A stretch of 64,000 bases of DNA from Loktanella sp. 5RATIMAR09 (GTDB taxonomy: Bacteria > Pseudomonadota > Alphaproteobacteria > Rhodobacterales > Rhodobacteraceae). This document shows, piece after piece, positions 46,439 to 56,218 of this stretch. The notes beneath the pieces are model-generated. The model had not been told where the DNA came from and made no database searches. It saw only the letters and a list, made by a program, of their open reading frames with translations. How positions within the stretch are numbered: the stretch's first letter is position 1; every line of letters starts with the position of its first letter. Location: contig NZ_LJAL01000001.1 in NCBI RefSeq assembly GCF_001419985.1, forward strand, positions 248,001 through 312,000. The letters are read 5' to 3'. The position numbers were made by a program, and so were the translations under genes.

Positions 46439-47502
46439 TCGAACGCGACGATCTCCGCGCTGCTGTCGGCAGTGGTCTGCTGTCCGAAAAGCAGGCCGCA
46501 GACCTGATAAGCCTGTCCGACAGTCGACGTGGGGCGCGTGAGAACCTGAACCCCGGCGATGAACCGTTCGAGCTTTTCAAAGGGTTCAATGAGATCTTCA
46601 TCGTTATCGGCCTTATCATCCTGTCATTTGGCTGGTGGGGTGTTGTCGCCCTCGCTTTGGGGGACGAGGTTGTGAACCTGCAAGACTATGCCATGTGGGT
46701 AACACTGATAGGCGGCGGTATTTTGTGGCTGCTTTCGGAATATTTTGTGCGCAAAAGACGGATGATCGCCCCCGCGATTGCCTTGTCAGTTATGTTTGCC
46801 TTCAATGCTGTCTTTGGTTTTACCGCCGTGTTGTCGGAACCCTTCATGATCGCACAAAACGACTATTCAAGCGTGCCGTTTCCCCTGCTTCTGGCCACAC
46901 TCGCGCTTGCGGTTTTTTGGTGGCGTTTCCGCGTACCTTTCGCGATGGCGATGATTGCGCTGGGTCTTTTTACGGTCGCCATTGTCTACGCCGCCAGTCG
47001 CGAAGGGCGCATTGCGGACTTTAGCGAATTCTTCCTTCTCTCTGCGGGCGGGCCTTTCGCGTGGATCACGCTTGTGCTGGGTGTGTTGGTTTTCATCGTC
47101 GCGATGATGTTCGACATGAGCGACCCGCACCGCGTGACACGCCGGTCAGCGAATGGGTTCTGGCTACATGTGGTTGCCGCACCCGCGCTGGTGAACACAG
47201 TGGCGTTGTCTTTGTTAGAGCGGGATAACGGGGGATCGAACCTGATCCTTCTGGCTGTCCTTGCGCTCTTTGCGATCGTCGCCATTGTTATTGACCGCCG
47301 TTCGTTCCTGATTGCAGCCATCGGCTATATCGTGGCGCTTGCCGCGACCGTTCTCAACGGTGACGGGGCGGCGCTAACCGTTCTGATCCTCGGCATTGTC
47401 TTACTTCTTCTTGGTGCGTTTTGGGAGCGCATCCGGGCACGCGTATTGCGCCTGATGCCCGGCTTTGTCCCGCTGCACCGTCTTCCCCCTTCTCAAGTTT
47501 AA
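46435..47502 (+). CDS. Polytopic membrane protein of unknown function between hslV and hslU
   Basis: A 355-residue protein with a cytoplasmic N-terminal stretch of about 50 residues ([23 protein letters not shown]) and about ten hydrophobic segments after it. The N-terminus recalls membrane proteins of the DUF2157 type, but I cannot assign it firmly. It overlaps hslV by 4 nt and ends 9 nt before hslU, so it must be co-transcribed with the protease genes. No catalytic motif is visible. Confidence 0.75.
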   Translation: MIERDDLRAAVGSGLLSEKQAADLISLSDSRRGARENLNPGDEPFELFKGFNEIFIVIGLIILSFGWWGVVALALGDEVVNLQDYAMWVTLIGGGILWLLSEYFVRKRRMIAPAIALSVMFAFNAVFGFTAVLSEPFMIAQNDYSSVPFPLLLATLALAVFWWRFRVPFAMAMIALGLFTVAIVYAASREGRIADFSEFFLLSAGGPFAWITLVLGVLVFIVAMMFDMSDPHRVTRRSANGFWLHVVAAPALVNTVALSLLERDNGGSNLILLAVLALFAIVAIVIDRRSFLIAAIGYIVALAATVLNGDGAALTVLILGIVLLLLGAFWERIRARVLRLMPGFVPLHRLPPSQV

Positions 47503-47511
47503 GGTTCTTCC

Positions 47512-48819
47512 ATGACTGACCTCACGCCTCGCGAAATCGTCTCCGAACTTGACCGGTTCATCATCGGGCAGAAAGATGCCAAACGCGCCGTTGCTGTCGC
47601 CCTGCGCAATCGTTGGCGGCGCAAGCAATTGGGCGATGATTTGCGCGATGAAGTGTACCCAAAAAACATCCTGATGATCGGGCCCACCGGGGTTGGCAAA
47701 ACCGAAATCTCGCGCCGTTTGGCGAAACTGGCGCGCGCGCCATTCCTCAAAGTCGAGGCGACAAAATTCACCGAAGTCGGCTATGTCGGCCGCGATGTCG
47801 AACAGATCATCCGCGATCTGGTGGATACCGCGATCATCGACACCCGCGAACATATGCGCGAAGACGTCAAGACCAAAGCCCGCGCTGCCGCCGAAGAACG
47901 GGTGATCACCGCAGTTGCAGGCACAGATGCGCGCGAAGGCACGCGCGATATGTTCCGCCGCAAACTCAAATCAGGCGAACTTGATGACACGATTATCGAG
48001 CTTGAACTGACCGACAATTCCAACCCCATGGGCGGTTTCGAAATTCCCGGCCAGCCCGGCGGCATGGGCGGCATGATGAACCTTGGCGATCTGTTCGGCA
48101 AAGCCATGGGCGGCCGCACGGTGAAAAAACAAATGACCGTCGCCGATAGCTATGACGCGCTGATTGCAGATGAAGCCGACAAGTTGCTGGACGATGAAAC
48201 CGTGACCAAAGCAGCACTTGAAGCGGTAGAGCAGAACGGCATCGTCTTTCTGGACGAGATCGACAAGGTCTGCGCCCGCGCCGACGCACGCGGTGCCGAT
48301 GTATCCCGCGAAGGTGTCCAGCGCGATCTGCTGCCCTTGATCGAAGGCACGACCGTCTCCACCAAACACGGGCCAATCAAAACCGACCATATCCTCTTTA
48401 TCGCCTCAGGCGCATTCCACGTGGCAAAACCCTCTGATCTGTTGCCAGAACTGCAAGGACGCCTGCCCATTCGCGTCGAACTGCGCGCCCTGACCGAAGA
48501 TGACTTCGTGCGCATCCTGACCGAAACCGACAACGCGCTGACCCTGCAATACACGGCCCTGATGAAGACCGAAGAAGTCACCGTGACCTTCACTGAAGAC
48601 GGGATCAAAGCACTGGCCAAGATCGCCGCCGAGGTCAACGAATCCGTGGAAAACATCGGCGCACGCCGCCTTTACACCGTCATCGAGCGGGTGTTCGAGG
48701 ACCTGTCTTTTAACGCGCCGGACCGCGCTGGCGACGAAATTGCAATAGATGCCGCCTTTGTCGAAAAACATCTGGGCGAGCTGTCACGCTCACTCGATAT
48801 CAGCCGCTACGTGCTTTGA
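47512..48819 (+). CDS. hslU: ATP-dependent protease ATPase subunit HslU
   Basis: HslU is the AAA+ unfoldase that feeds HslV. The 435-residue protein has Walker A GPTGVGKT at residues 57-64, Walker [12 protein letters not shown], an arginine-containing [15 protein letters not shown] sensor-2 block and the conserved C-terminal tail RYVL, which docks into HslV. The I-domain contains a Gly/Met-rich stretch ([12 protein letters not shown]). Confidence 0.97.
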   Translation: MTDLTPREIVSELDRFIIGQKDAKRAVAVALRNRWRRKQLGDDLRDEVYPKNILMIGPTGVGKTEISRRLAKLARAPFLKVEATKFTEVGYVGRDVEQIIRDLVDTAIIDTREHMREDVKTKARAAAEERVITAVAGTDAREGTRDMFRRKLKSGELDDTIIELELTDNSNPMGGFEIPGQPGGMGGMMNLGDLFGKAMGGRTVKKQMTVADSYDALIADEADKLLDDETVTKAALEAVEQNGIVFLDEIDKVCARADARGADVSREGVQRDLLPLIEGTTVSTKHGPIKTDHILFIASGAFHVAKPSDLLPELQGRLPIRVELRALTEDDFVRILTETDNALTLQYTALMKTEEVTVTFTEDGIKALAKIAAEVNESVENIGARRLYTVIERVFEDLSFNAPDRAGDEIAIDAAFVEKHLGELSRSLDISRYVL

Positions 48820-48866
48820 CGCAAATTTCACTTTAAACTTGTCCACAGTCGGATCATCAAAGGCGC

Positions 48867-50102
48867 ATGAGCCGACAACCGAATTACTTCCGTTTCATCC
48901 GTGACAATCTCCCGTTCCTTGCGACGGGATTTTTGTTGTCGTTTCTGTCCAGTTTTGGCCAAACCTTCTTTATTTCGATCTTTGGCGGTGAAATTCGCGA
49001 AGCTTACGGGCTGACCAACGGGGAATGGGGGCTGACCTATATGATCGGCACCGGCGCTTCGGCGGTGGTCATGGTTTTTGCGGGTGGTCTGGCTGATCGG
49101 TTTCGGGTGCGCACGTTGGGGATAGTTGTTGTCCTGCTTCTTGCGTCTGCCTGCCTGTTCATGGCCTTCAATGCCATCGTGGCGCTACTGCCTTTCGTGA
49201 TTTTCGCGCTGCGTTTCACGGGCCAGGGCATGACGACCCATGTCGCCACTGTTGCCATGTCCCGCTGGTTTATTGCCACACGCGGCCGCGCGCTGGCGGT
49301 TGCGGCCTTTGGCTTCATGCTGGGCGAGGCTGCACTGCCACTGACAATGGTCTGGCTCAAATCCATGATTGAATGGCGGACACTTTGGGTTTGTTTCGCC
49401 GTTTTCTGCGTATTGGCCTGCTTTGTCCTTTACCGTCTTCTCCGCTTGGAGCGCACACCTCAATCCATGGGGGAAACTGCACAATCCACAGGAATGGAAG
49501 GGCGTCATTGGACACGCAGCGAAGCGCTGCGCCATCCACTGTTCTGGGCCATGGTGCCGGCGGTCATGTCTTTCTCCGGTTTCGGGACAGCATTCTGGTT
49601 CCATCAGGTCCATTTTGCCGAGATCAAAGGCTGGTCGCACCTCGCGCTTGTCTCTGTGTTCCCTTTGGGCACCGCAGCGCTTCTCATCTCGACCATCGGC
49701 TATGGCTGGGCGGTTGATCGTTTCGGCGCAACGCGACTTTTGCCGATTTACCTGATTCCGCTGGTGATCGCTTTTATCCTGCATTGGTACGCGCCATCAC
49801 TGGGTTGGACCGCGCTCGCGGTCATGCTGATGGGGATTGCGGGCGGCGGTCAGGCAACTTTGCTGAACGCTTGCTGGGCCGAGTTTTATGGCACGCGGCA
49901 TATTGGTGCGATCAAAGCGGCGGCAGCGGCTTTGATGGTGTTGGGGTCCGCCATCGGGCCGGGCCTGAGCGGTTGGCTAATTGACGAAGGTATAGGGTTT
50001 GAGCAGCAACAATTGGGTTACGCCGCTACCTTTGCTTTCGCCGCACTGATCCTGATCATCCCGACACGCAAAGCACGGCAGGCTTTAGCGGTTTCGCTTT
50101 AG
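48867..50102 (+). CDS. Major facilitator superfamily transporter
   Basis: A 411-residue protein with twelve predicted membrane helices. MFS features include a GGLADRFRVRTLG loop between helices 2 and 3 and a large central loop after about residue 190. The TGQGMTTHVATVAMSRWF segment resembles oxalate/formate-antiporter-like and monocarboxylate-type carriers, but substrate is not assignable. Its last 18 nt overlap the convergent smr gene. Confidence 0.85.
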   Translation: MSRQPNYFRFIRDNLPFLATGFLLSFLSSFGQTFFISIFGGEIREAYGLTNGEWGLTYMIGTGASAVVMVFAGGLADRFRVRTLGIVVVLLLASACLFMAFNAIVALLPFVIFALRFTGQGMTTHVATVAMSRWFIATRGRALAVAAFGFMLGEAALPLTMVWLKSMIEWRTLWVCFAVFCVLACFVLYRLLRLERTPQSMGETAQSTGMEGRHWTRSEALRHPLFWAMVPAVMSFSGFGTAFWFHQVHFAEIKGWSHLALVSVFPLGTAALLISTIGYGWAVDRFGATRLLPIYLIPLVIAFILHWYAPSLGWTALAVMLMGIAGGGQATLLNACWAEFYGTRHIGAIKAAAAALMVLGSAIGPGLSGWLIDEGIGFEQQQLGYAATFAFAALILIIPTRKARQALAVSL

Positions 50103-50672
50103 ATACACGTAATATGCGCCATGCCCGCCGTGTCTGATATGCGCGGGCGTCACCTGCAAGATCGCCTGCGATAATGGCGGCAGCGCGAGCCACTGCGGCA
50201 CCTGATGCCGTAAAACACCATGTCTTGTCGGGATCGGCCCGCCATCGTCACGGTCTTTTCCTTTGCCGGTAATCACCAGAACCAACCGCCGGCCCTGCGA
50301 CTGCGACCCAAGGATAAACGACACCAACGCAGGATGCGCCTGCGCCATCGTCATGCCATGTAAATCAATCCGCCCCTCTGGTTTCAGCTTGCCGCGCTTC
50401 ATTTTGCCAAAAGACTTGTTGTCCATATTCACAGGCGAGGCGGCCAGACGCTCAACAAGGGGGCGCATGATGTCATGGGACCGCCCGGCATTTGTTTTCT
50501 GCCCGACGCGGAAATCAGGCAAAGGTTCACGCATATCGATAGGCTTGGGTTTTGGTTTTGGTGCCAATTCAGGCGCACGCATCTTACGCTTGGGGTCGAG
50601 CGGTGTGGCGCGTTCTGCCACGCGATCCCAAAGTGCGCGCTCTTCGGATGAAAGGTGCCGTGGCTTGCGCAT
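50085..50672 (-). CDS. Smr-domain protein
   Basis: A 195-residue protein with a basic, proline-rich N-terminal half and a C-terminal Smr domain: DLHGMT at 103-108, LVLVITGKGK, and GGHGAYYVYLKR at the end. Smr domains are nucleic-acid endonuclease-like modules related to the MutS2 C-terminus; stand-alone alphaproteobacterial copies are uncharacterised. It starts at the stop codon of mltA (one-base overlap) and is probably co-transcribed with it. Confidence 0.88.
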   Translation of the reverse strand: MRKPRHLSSEERALWDRVAERATPLDPKRKMRAPELAPKPKPKPIDMREPLPDFRVGQKTNAGRSHDIMRPLVERLAASPVNMDNKSFGKMKRGKLKPEGRIDLHGMTMAQAHPALVSFILGSQSQGRRLVLVITGKGKDRDDGGPIPTRHGVLRHQVPQWLALPPLSQAILQVTPAHIRHGGHGAYYVYLKRNR

Positions 50673-51625
50673 CAGTTTTCCACCGGTTGCGCGGGCAACA
50701 ATACAACCATCCGCCCACCATCCTTGATCCGGCCAGCCTGCATGCCTGCATCTGCGCCTGTTCCGAAAAAAATATCCGCCCGTTGTGCACCCTTGATCGC
50801 GCCACCTGTATCTTGGGCAATCATCAAACGCCGCATTGACAGATCACCGTCCTTTTCGATCCAGACGGGCGCACCAAGGGGCACAAAGGCGGGGTCAACA
50901 GCGATGGACCTGCCAGCAGTAATCGACCGGTTCATCGTCCCCAAAGGCCCTTGATCGGCGGGAATTTCGCTGACTTCGCGAAAAAACACATAGCTTTCGT
51001 TTTCCAGCAAGAGCGCACGGCCCGCATCACCGTTCGCAAACACCCAATCGCGGATCGCGTCGGCGGAAACATGATCCGGCCCGAACACTCCGCGCGCGAC
51101 CAACAGCTTGCCGATCGAGGTATAGGGCCGCCCGTTCTTTCCACCAAACCCGACACGCATCATGCTGCCATCAGGCAGGCGAATACGGCCGGACCCCTGA
51201 ACCTGAAGAAAGAACACATCAACAGGATCCGTCAGCCATGCCAGTTCAAGCCCGCGATTTGCCAAGATACCGTCTTGGTCTATTTCGCGGCGCGAATGGT
51301 TGAGGTCGTCTGGTTTGGCATAGATCGGATAGATATAGGGGTCACCGCGTTCGCGCGATCCGGTCAGTTCGGGCTCATAATATCCGGTGAATAGCGTCCC
51401 ATTCCCGTCTTCGATCAAAACAGGACGGAAGAATTCCTCAAAGAACGCACGCGGATCAGGGTCCGTGCGGATGATATCACGTAGCGTCGCCCATTCGGGG
51501 CCATCCATATCACCGCAAGTGGTCTTGAAAACATCAAAGGCGGCCTGATGATTATCACCACGCCACCCTTTCAGCTGATCAAACGTCAGCGCGGTCTGTC
51601 TTGGTTCCGCCATCGCACCGCCCAT
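50672..51625 (-). CDS. mltA: Membrane-bound lytic murein transglycosylase A (no signal peptide seen)
   Basis: MltA cleaves peptidoglycan glycan strands with formation of 1,6-anhydroMurNAc. The 317-residue protein has the MltA domain (FTGYYEPEL, FFLQVQGSGRIRLPDG) and a C-terminal 3D domain with the catalytic-Asp region AQDTGGAIKGAQRADIFFG. Family members are exported, but this frame begins MGGAMAEPRQTALTFDQLKGW with no signal peptide, and an in-frame TGA lies 12 nt before the start. Either the true start or reading frame has changed, or the protein is cytoplasmic. Confidence 0.9.
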   Translation of the reverse strand: MGGAMAEPRQTALTFDQLKGWRGDNHQAAFDVFKTTCGDMDGPEWATLRDIIRTDPDPRAFFEEFFRPVLIEDGNGTLFTGYYEPELTGSRERGDPYIYPIYAKPDDLNHSRREIDQDGILANRGLELAWLTDPVDVFFLQVQGSGRIRLPDGSMMRVGFGGKNGRPYTSIGKLLVARGVFGPDHVSADAIRDWVFANGDAGRALLLENESYVFFREVSEIPADQGPLGTMNRSITAGRSIAVDPAFVPLGAPVWIEKDGDLSMRRLMIAQDTGGAIKGAQRADIFFGTGADAGMQAGRIKDGGRMVVLLPAQPVEN

Positions 51626-51665
51626 CGGCTTGCAGGGTCAGGCAGCCACCAAACCCTGCCAAGGG

Positions 51666-52328
51666 TTAATCACCCGTCGCAACCAGCCGCCAGTTTGGAT
51701 CGCCAGCATCCATTTTGCGGGCAAAGGTCCATGTATCTTTCTGGCGTTTGATCTCTTTTTCGCTGCCTTCGATAATATCACCGGCGCTGTCACGCACGAC
51801 AGAGGTCATCTCGCTCTTGAATTGTACCGATACCTCGGCCTCGTTGGTGGCATCGTCAAATTCTGCGGCAACCAGTTTCATATCACTGATCCCGATAAAC
51901 TTGGCGTCAATGGTCAGGCCCTGACGCTGGCGTTCATCCACGACCGAAGCGAACGCCTCGTAGACATCTTCTGAAATAAACGGCACGATCTCATCAAGAT
52001 CACCCTTTTCAAAGGCCATCAGGATCATCTCGTAGGCGCCACGCGCACCGCCCAGAAATTCGCTGACGTTGAACGACGGATCTACGCGTTTCATGCTGGC
52101 CAGCGCCTTGGCCGAAACAGAACCTTCTTCAACATGATCTGTGATATCGAGATCGGGACCACCTTCGATCACATCGAATTCCGGCTTGCCAATACGACTT
52201 GACGGTTCAGGACGCGCAACGGGTGGTTTTTCAAAACCTTCGCGCGTGCCAAGAACACCACGCAGGCGCAAAATCAAGAAAACAGCGATGCCAGCAAGCA
52301 CCAAGAGCTGAATAATTGGAGAGTTCAT
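51666..52328 (-). CDS. Tim44/TimA-domain protein
   Basis: A 220-residue protein with one N-terminal membrane helix (about 4-21) and a C-terminal Tim44-like domain (FLGGARGAYEMILMAFEKGDLDEIVPFISEDVYEAF, TWTFARKM). Bacterial Tim44-like proteins (TimA) are inner-membrane proteins of uncertain role, related to the mitochondrial import factor. ATG 52328 has GAGGT at good spacing. It is divergent from fxsA and ends 40 nt before mltA. Confidence 0.88.
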   Translation of the reverse strand: MNSPIIQLLVLAGIAVFLILRLRGVLGTREGFEKPPVARPEPSSRIGKPEFDVIEGGPDLDITDHVEEGSVSAKALASMKRVDPSFNVSEFLGGARGAYEMILMAFEKGDLDEIVPFISEDVYEAFASVVDERQRQGLTIDAKFIGISDMKLVAAEFDDATNEAEVSVQFKSEMTSVVRDSAGDIIEGSEKEIKRQKDTWTFARKMDAGDPNWRLVATGD

Positions 52329-52439
52329 CGGGACCTCGTTCAGGGGAGGGCATGGAAACACGCCCGTTCGTTCCCTATGTAGGTCGCAGGCAGGCCCAAG
52401 TCCACCTTAGGCCCGCACATGTTATGAAAGGCACGGATA

Positions 52440-52922
52440 ATGTGGCTGTTAATTGCGTTTATCGCAGTCCCGATGATCGAAATTGCGCTGTTTATACAGG
52501 TCGGCGGGCTGATTGGCGTCTGGTGGACGCTCTTGATTGTCCTTCTGACGGCGATCACCGGGTCTTATCTCGTCCGTAATCAGGGCTTGCGCGAGTTGGG
52601 CAACCTGCAAAAGTCGTTTTCAGAGCTGAACGATCCCACCGAACCGCTTGCTCATGGCGCAATGATCCTCTTTGCCGGTGCGCTTCTTTTGACACCCGGT
52701 TTTTTCACCGATGTGGTGGGGCTTTCTCTTCTCGTGCCAAACGTCCGGCGCGCGGCTTTTGTCTGGGTCAAATCCAAAGTCGACGTTCAACGCTTTGAGA
52801 TGGGCGAAAACCCGCAACAACGCCAACACCAACCAAATGACCGCGTGATTGATGGCGACTTCGAAGACGTCACTCCAAAGAAGAACCGGCCCAACGGCCC
52901 CTCGAACTGGACGCGGGATTGA
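52440..52922 (+). CDS. fxsA: FxsA-family membrane protein
   Basis: A 160-residue protein with three to four N-terminal hydrophobic segments and a hydrophilic tail. Blocks IEIALFIQVGGLIGVWWT, TAITGSYLVRNQG and LLTPGFFTDVVGLSLLVP are characteristic of FxsA, named for easing F-exclusion of phage T7 in E. coli. Its cellular function is unknown. The position next to secB and the Tim44-like gene is typical of Rhodobacteraceae. Confidence 0.9.
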   Translation: MWLLIAFIAVPMIEIALFIQVGGLIGVWWTLLIVLLTAITGSYLVRNQGLRELGNLQKSFSELNDPTEPLAHGAMILFAGALLLTPGFFTDVVGLSLLVPNVRRAAFVWVKSKVDVQRFEMGENPQQRQHQPNDRVIDGDFEDVTPKKNRPNGPSNWTRD

Positions 52923-52980
52923 GCCTGCGTTGATAGGCTGATAGGAACGCGCGAACCTTATTCAACTGGAGCAATTTCCA

Positions 52981-53478
52981 ATGTCCGATACACCTGAAAA
53001 CGGTGCCGCCGCCCAACCGGCCACCGCCCAAGTCACCAACCGTATTCTTGCGCAATACATCCGCGACATGTCGTTCGAGAACATTCTGGCGCAAAAAGGC
53101 GTCACAGGCGACGCGCAGCCAGAAATCCAAGTGCAGGTGAACCTTGATGCGCGCAAGCGCGGCACCGAAAACCAGTATGAAGTCATCACAAAGCTGAACA
53201 TCACCAGCAAGACCAAGGAAAAAGGCGACCCGCTTTTTGTGCTTGAGCTTGAATATGCAGGTGTTTTCCTCGTTGAAGGTGTGCCGGAAGAGCAGATGCA
53301 CCCGTTCCTGCTGATCGAATGCCCACGCCTGACATTCCCGTTTGTACGTCGGATCGTCAGCGACGTCACACGTGACGGGGGTTTCCCACCGCTGAACCTT
53401 GATACAATTGATTTTCTGGCGCTTTACCGCTCTGAACTGGCGCGCCGGACAGAAGCCGAAAAAGCAAAAGCCAACTAG
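52981..53478 (+). CDS. secB: Protein-export chaperone SecB
   Basis: SecB keeps exported preproteins unfolded and hands them to SecA. The 165-residue acidic protein has the family blocks RILAQYIRDMSFENI, LVEGVPEEQMHPFLLIECPRLTFPFVRRIVSDVTRDGGFPPL and a variable tail. It follows fxsA by 58 nt and converges on dnaQ with a 3-nt gap. secB next to dnaQ-coaE-aroE-maf is a common alphaproteobacterial origin-side order. Confidence 0.96.
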   Translation: MSDTPENGAAAQPATAQVTNRILAQYIRDMSFENILAQKGVTGDAQPEIQVQVNLDARKRGTENQYEVITKLNITSKTKEKGDPLFVLELEYAGVFLVEGVPEEQMHPFLLIECPRLTFPFVRRIVSDVTRDGGFPPLNLDTIDFLALYRSELARRTEAEKAKAN

Positions 53479-53481
53479 GGC

Positions 53482-54207
53482 CTAGTTTTTCCAGATCGCG
53501 CCGTCGCCCAGCTTTTCTATGAAAGCAGCATGGGCGGCGGCTTCTTCTTTTGTGATCCGCGGCGCGAGCGGTTCCTGACGCGGCATCGGGCGCCAATCGT
53601 CCGCACCGCCACCTGCGTTTCGGCTGCGTGTATCTGCTGCCAATGCAAAATCCGGCTGACGGCCACCGATCAGTTCCAGATAAACCTCTGCCAAGATCTC
53701 ACTATCCAGCAGCGCGCCGTGCAAGGTTCGCGAGCTGTTGTCGATCGCAAAGCGCCGGCACAGCGCATCCAGTGACGCGGGTGATCCAGGGAATTTGCGC
53801 CGCGCTATGGCTAGGGTATCAACTGCCTGATCCATCGGCAGAAGCGGACGGTTCAGCCAACCCAATTCGGCGTTGAGGAATTTCATATCGAATGCCGCGT
53901 TATGGATCACCAGTTTCGCGTCACCGATGAAATCCACGAAATCCTGCGCAATATCCTTGAAAACTGGCTTGTCGCGCAGTGTTTCTTGCCCCGGTTTGGG
54001 CTCTTGCGGTGGTTCCAGCAGATCAGGACCGATCCCGTGCACGCCAAATGCCTCTGCCGGCATCGACCGCTGGGGGTTGATATACTGGTGGTATGTACGG
54101 CCCGTCGGGACGTGGCCCACCAACTCGACCGCGCCTATTTCGACGATGCGGTCACCCTCATGGGGTTCAAAACCGGTGGTTTCCGTATCAAGTACGATTT
54201 CACGCAT
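53482..54207 (-). CDS. dnaQ: DNA polymerase III epsilon subunit (proofreading exonuclease)
   Basis: A 241-residue DEDD exonuclease. Exo I DTETTG at residues 7-12, Exo II HNAAFDMKFL and Exo III HGALLDSEILAEVYL are intact. It is the 3'-5' editing subunit of the replicase. The start overlaps coaE by 8 nt in a leftward maf-aroE-coaE-dnaQ operon. Confidence 0.95.
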   Translation of the reverse strand: MREIVLDTETTGFEPHEGDRIVEIGAVELVGHVPTGRTYHQYINPQRSMPAEAFGVHGIGPDLLEPPQEPKPGQETLRDKPVFKDIAQDFVDFIGDAKLVIHNAAFDMKFLNAELGWLNRPLLPMDQAVDTLAIARRKFPGSPASLDALCRRFAIDNSSRTLHGALLDSEILAEVYLELIGGRQPDFALAADTRSRNAGGGADDWRPMPRQEPLAPRITKEEAAAHAAFIEKLGDGAIWKN

Positions 54208-54790
54208 CTGTTTGCCCTGTCAGTTTCGCAATCAGGTGTCGCACGGCCTGTCGGGTGTCGTCCAGTGTCAGGGTCTCAATAATGTGGTCTGCACAGGCGC
54301 GTTTTTCAGCATCCGGCATTTGGCGTTCCAGTATCCGCTGAAACTGGCTTTCGGTCATACCCGGCCGCGCCATGACCCGTTCTCTTTGCACGTCTGCAGG
54401 GGCTGTGACGACAAGAACAGAAGATAGCCAGTTCTGTGCACTGGTTTCAAACAGGAGCGGGATATCAAGAACGAGCAATGGGTCAGTATGGGAGGCTAGA
54501 AACGCCGCGCGGTGTTCAGAAACCAGTGGGTGAACGATTTCTTCGAGTTTTCCCATAACGCTGAGATCATCCGCGATCATTTCCTTGAGCCGGTCGCGGC
54601 TGACATGATCGTCCGCGATTGCTTCGGGTAATGCGGCACTGATGGGGCCAACCGCCGCGCCACCTTTGGCATAAAGCGCATGTACCGCTTCGTCTGCGTC
54701 CCAAACCGGGATCCCCTCATCACGAAACATCTGGGCTGTTGTAGATTTCCCCATTCCGATCGAACCGGTCAATCCCAACAGATGTGTCAT
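54200..54790 (-). CDS. coaE: Dephospho-CoA kinase
   Basis: CoaE phosphorylates dephospho-CoA in the last step of coenzyme A synthesis. The 196-residue protein has the P-loop GSIGMGKST at residues 9-17, the VWDADEAVHALY substrate block and the LLFETSAQ region. It overlaps aroE upstream by 4 nt and dnaQ downstream by 8 nt. Confidence 0.95.
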   Translation of the reverse strand: MTHLLGLTGSIGMGKSTTAQMFRDEGIPVWDADEAVHALYAKGGAAVGPISAALPEAIADDHVSRDRLKEMIADDLSVMGKLEEIVHPLVSEHRAAFLASHTDPLLVLDIPLLFETSAQNWLSSVLVVTAPADVQRERVMARPGMTESQFQRILERQMPDAEKRACADHIIETLTLDDTRQAVRHLIAKLTGQTDA

Positions 54791-55614
54791 GCGAGCACCG
54801 CAGCGCGGGTGGCGTCATCAACCTCTGGCCTTTGCCCGAACCATCGTTCAAAGCCGGGCACGCCCTGATGCAACAACATCCCGAGCCCATCAACCGTTCG
54901 GGCGCCCTTCGCTTCAGCCGCTTTCAGAAACGGTGTCCGCAAAGGATTATAGACAATATCGGTCACAACCGCGTCTTTCGAGAGCGCATCAAGCGAGACT
55001 TTGAATTCCTGTGCACCCACCATGCCAAGCGATGTGGTATTGATAACGGTGGTCGCACCATCAAGCATCTGATCGGCCTGCACCCAATCCACGACTGACA
55101 CGCGGGCGCCGAAATCGGCGCGCAGTGCCTCGGCCTTGGGACGCGTGCGGTTTGCTATGATGATTTCAGGAACACCTGCGTCAGCAAGGGCCACAATAAT
55201 CGCACGGGCGGCACCACCTGCCCCGAAAATCGCGGCCGGGCCTGATTTGGGGTCCCAATCCGGCGCGCCCTGACGGACATTTGCCATGAAACCATAACCA
55301 TCGGTGTTATCTGCGAAAATACGCCCGTCTTCTTTGAAAATAAGGGTATTTGCCGCACCGATCAATGTGGCACGATCCGTGATTTGATCGGCAAACTGCA
55401 TCACGCTCACTTTATGCGGTAAGGTGACATTCGCGCCGATAAAACCCTGCTTTGGAAGATCACGCAAAGTACCTTCAAGTGCATCTTCCGAGACCTGAAG
55501 TGCCGTATATTCGCCTTCGATGGCGTAGCGTTTAAGCCAATAGCTATGCAGCTTTGGTGACAGCGAATGACTGATTGGATTGCCGATAACACCGGCGCGG
55601 GGAATACTTGTCAT
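54787..55614 (-). CDS. aroE: Shikimate dehydrogenase
   Basis: AroE reduces 3-dehydroshikimate with NADPH. The 275-residue protein has the substrate motif SHSLSP (15-20), the catalytic-Lys block ANVTLPHK, the NTDGYGF segment and the NADPH-binding GAGGAARAI. It overlaps maf by 4 nt. The later pathway enzyme AroC is at the far left of the window. Confidence 0.95.
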   Translation of the reverse strand: MTSIPRAGVIGNPISHSLSPKLHSYWLKRYAIEGEYTALQVSEDALEGTLRDLPKQGFIGANVTLPHKVSVMQFADQITDRATLIGAANTLIFKEDGRIFADNTDGYGFMANVRQGAPDWDPKSGPAAIFGAGGAARAIIVALADAGVPEIIIANRTRPKAEALRADFGARVSVVDWVQADQMLDGATTVINTTSLGMVGAQEFKVSLDALSKDAVVTDIVYNPLRTPFLKAAEAKGARTVDGLGMLLHQGVPGFERWFGQRPEVDDATRAAVLA

Positions 55615-56210
55615 GCAGGTAGTGTTCCGCGAAGTGTGAGATATGACAAGAGTTCCAAGAGGGGCAAACCGAGGACAGTGAAATAATCTCCTTCAATGCG
55701 TGTAAAAAGTCGCACTCCTTCTTCTTCAAGCTTATAGGCACCGACAGAATGGCGGATGCTGTCCCAGTTTCGTGCGACATAATCGGCTAGATAAGCGTCG
55801 GAGGCATCGCGCATATGCAACCGGACGATACCGACATGGCGCCAAAGCGGTTTTCCCTCACCATAGATCACAGCGGCAGACAGAAGCTGGTGTTTTTGAC
55901 CGCGAAGGGACTTGAGTTGCGACAGCGCTTCGGCGGGTGTTTGGGGTTTATTGAGAATCCGGGGGCCTAGCGCAAGAATTTGATCGCAGCCGATCACCAG
56001 CGCATCAGGGTGGCGGGCTGCCACACGCTGTGATTTGAGTTCCGCCAGCGTATCGGCGATATCACGGGGGCTGGCCGATTCAGCCAAAAGGGATGCACGC
56101 ACCGCGTCCTCATCAATGCGGGCCACGGAAATCGTGAAATCGAGCCTTGCGTTTTTGAGCAGTTGCGCACGAATTTCCGAGCCTGATGCAAGGACGATCT
56201 GTTCACTCAT
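55611..56210 (-). CDS. Maf-family nucleotide pyrophosphatase
   Basis: A 199-residue Maf protein with the N-terminal LASGSEIRAQLL substrate motif, the ALVIGCDQIL block and LRGQKHQLLSA. Maf proteins hydrolyse non-canonical nucleoside triphosphates and link to division arrest. Its start codon overlaps a perfect DnaA box, and it is the first gene left of the putative origin. The exact nucleotide specificity (YhdE or YceF type) cannot be told. Confidence 0.92.
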   Translation of the reverse strand: MSEQIVLASGSEIRAQLLKNARLDFTISVARIDEDAVRASLLAESASPRDIADTLAELKSQRVAARHPDALVIGCDQILALGPRILNKPQTPAEALSQLKSLRGQKHQLLSAAVIYGEGKPLWRHVGIVRLHMRDASDAYLADYVARNWDSIRHSVGAYKLEEEGVRLFTRIEGDYFTVLGLPLLELLSYLTLRGTLPA

Positions 56211-56218
56211 GTGGATAA
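56210..56218 (-). other. DnaA box
   Basis: TGTGGATAA is the exact complement of the consensus TTATCCACA. It overlaps the maf start codon at the edge of the putative origin. Confidence 0.7.

Noticed and set aside
48839-48847. TTGTCCACA, a one-mismatch DnaA box between hslU and the MFS gene
   Set aside because: Isolated, no AT-rich block or further boxes; expected by chance in 64 kb.
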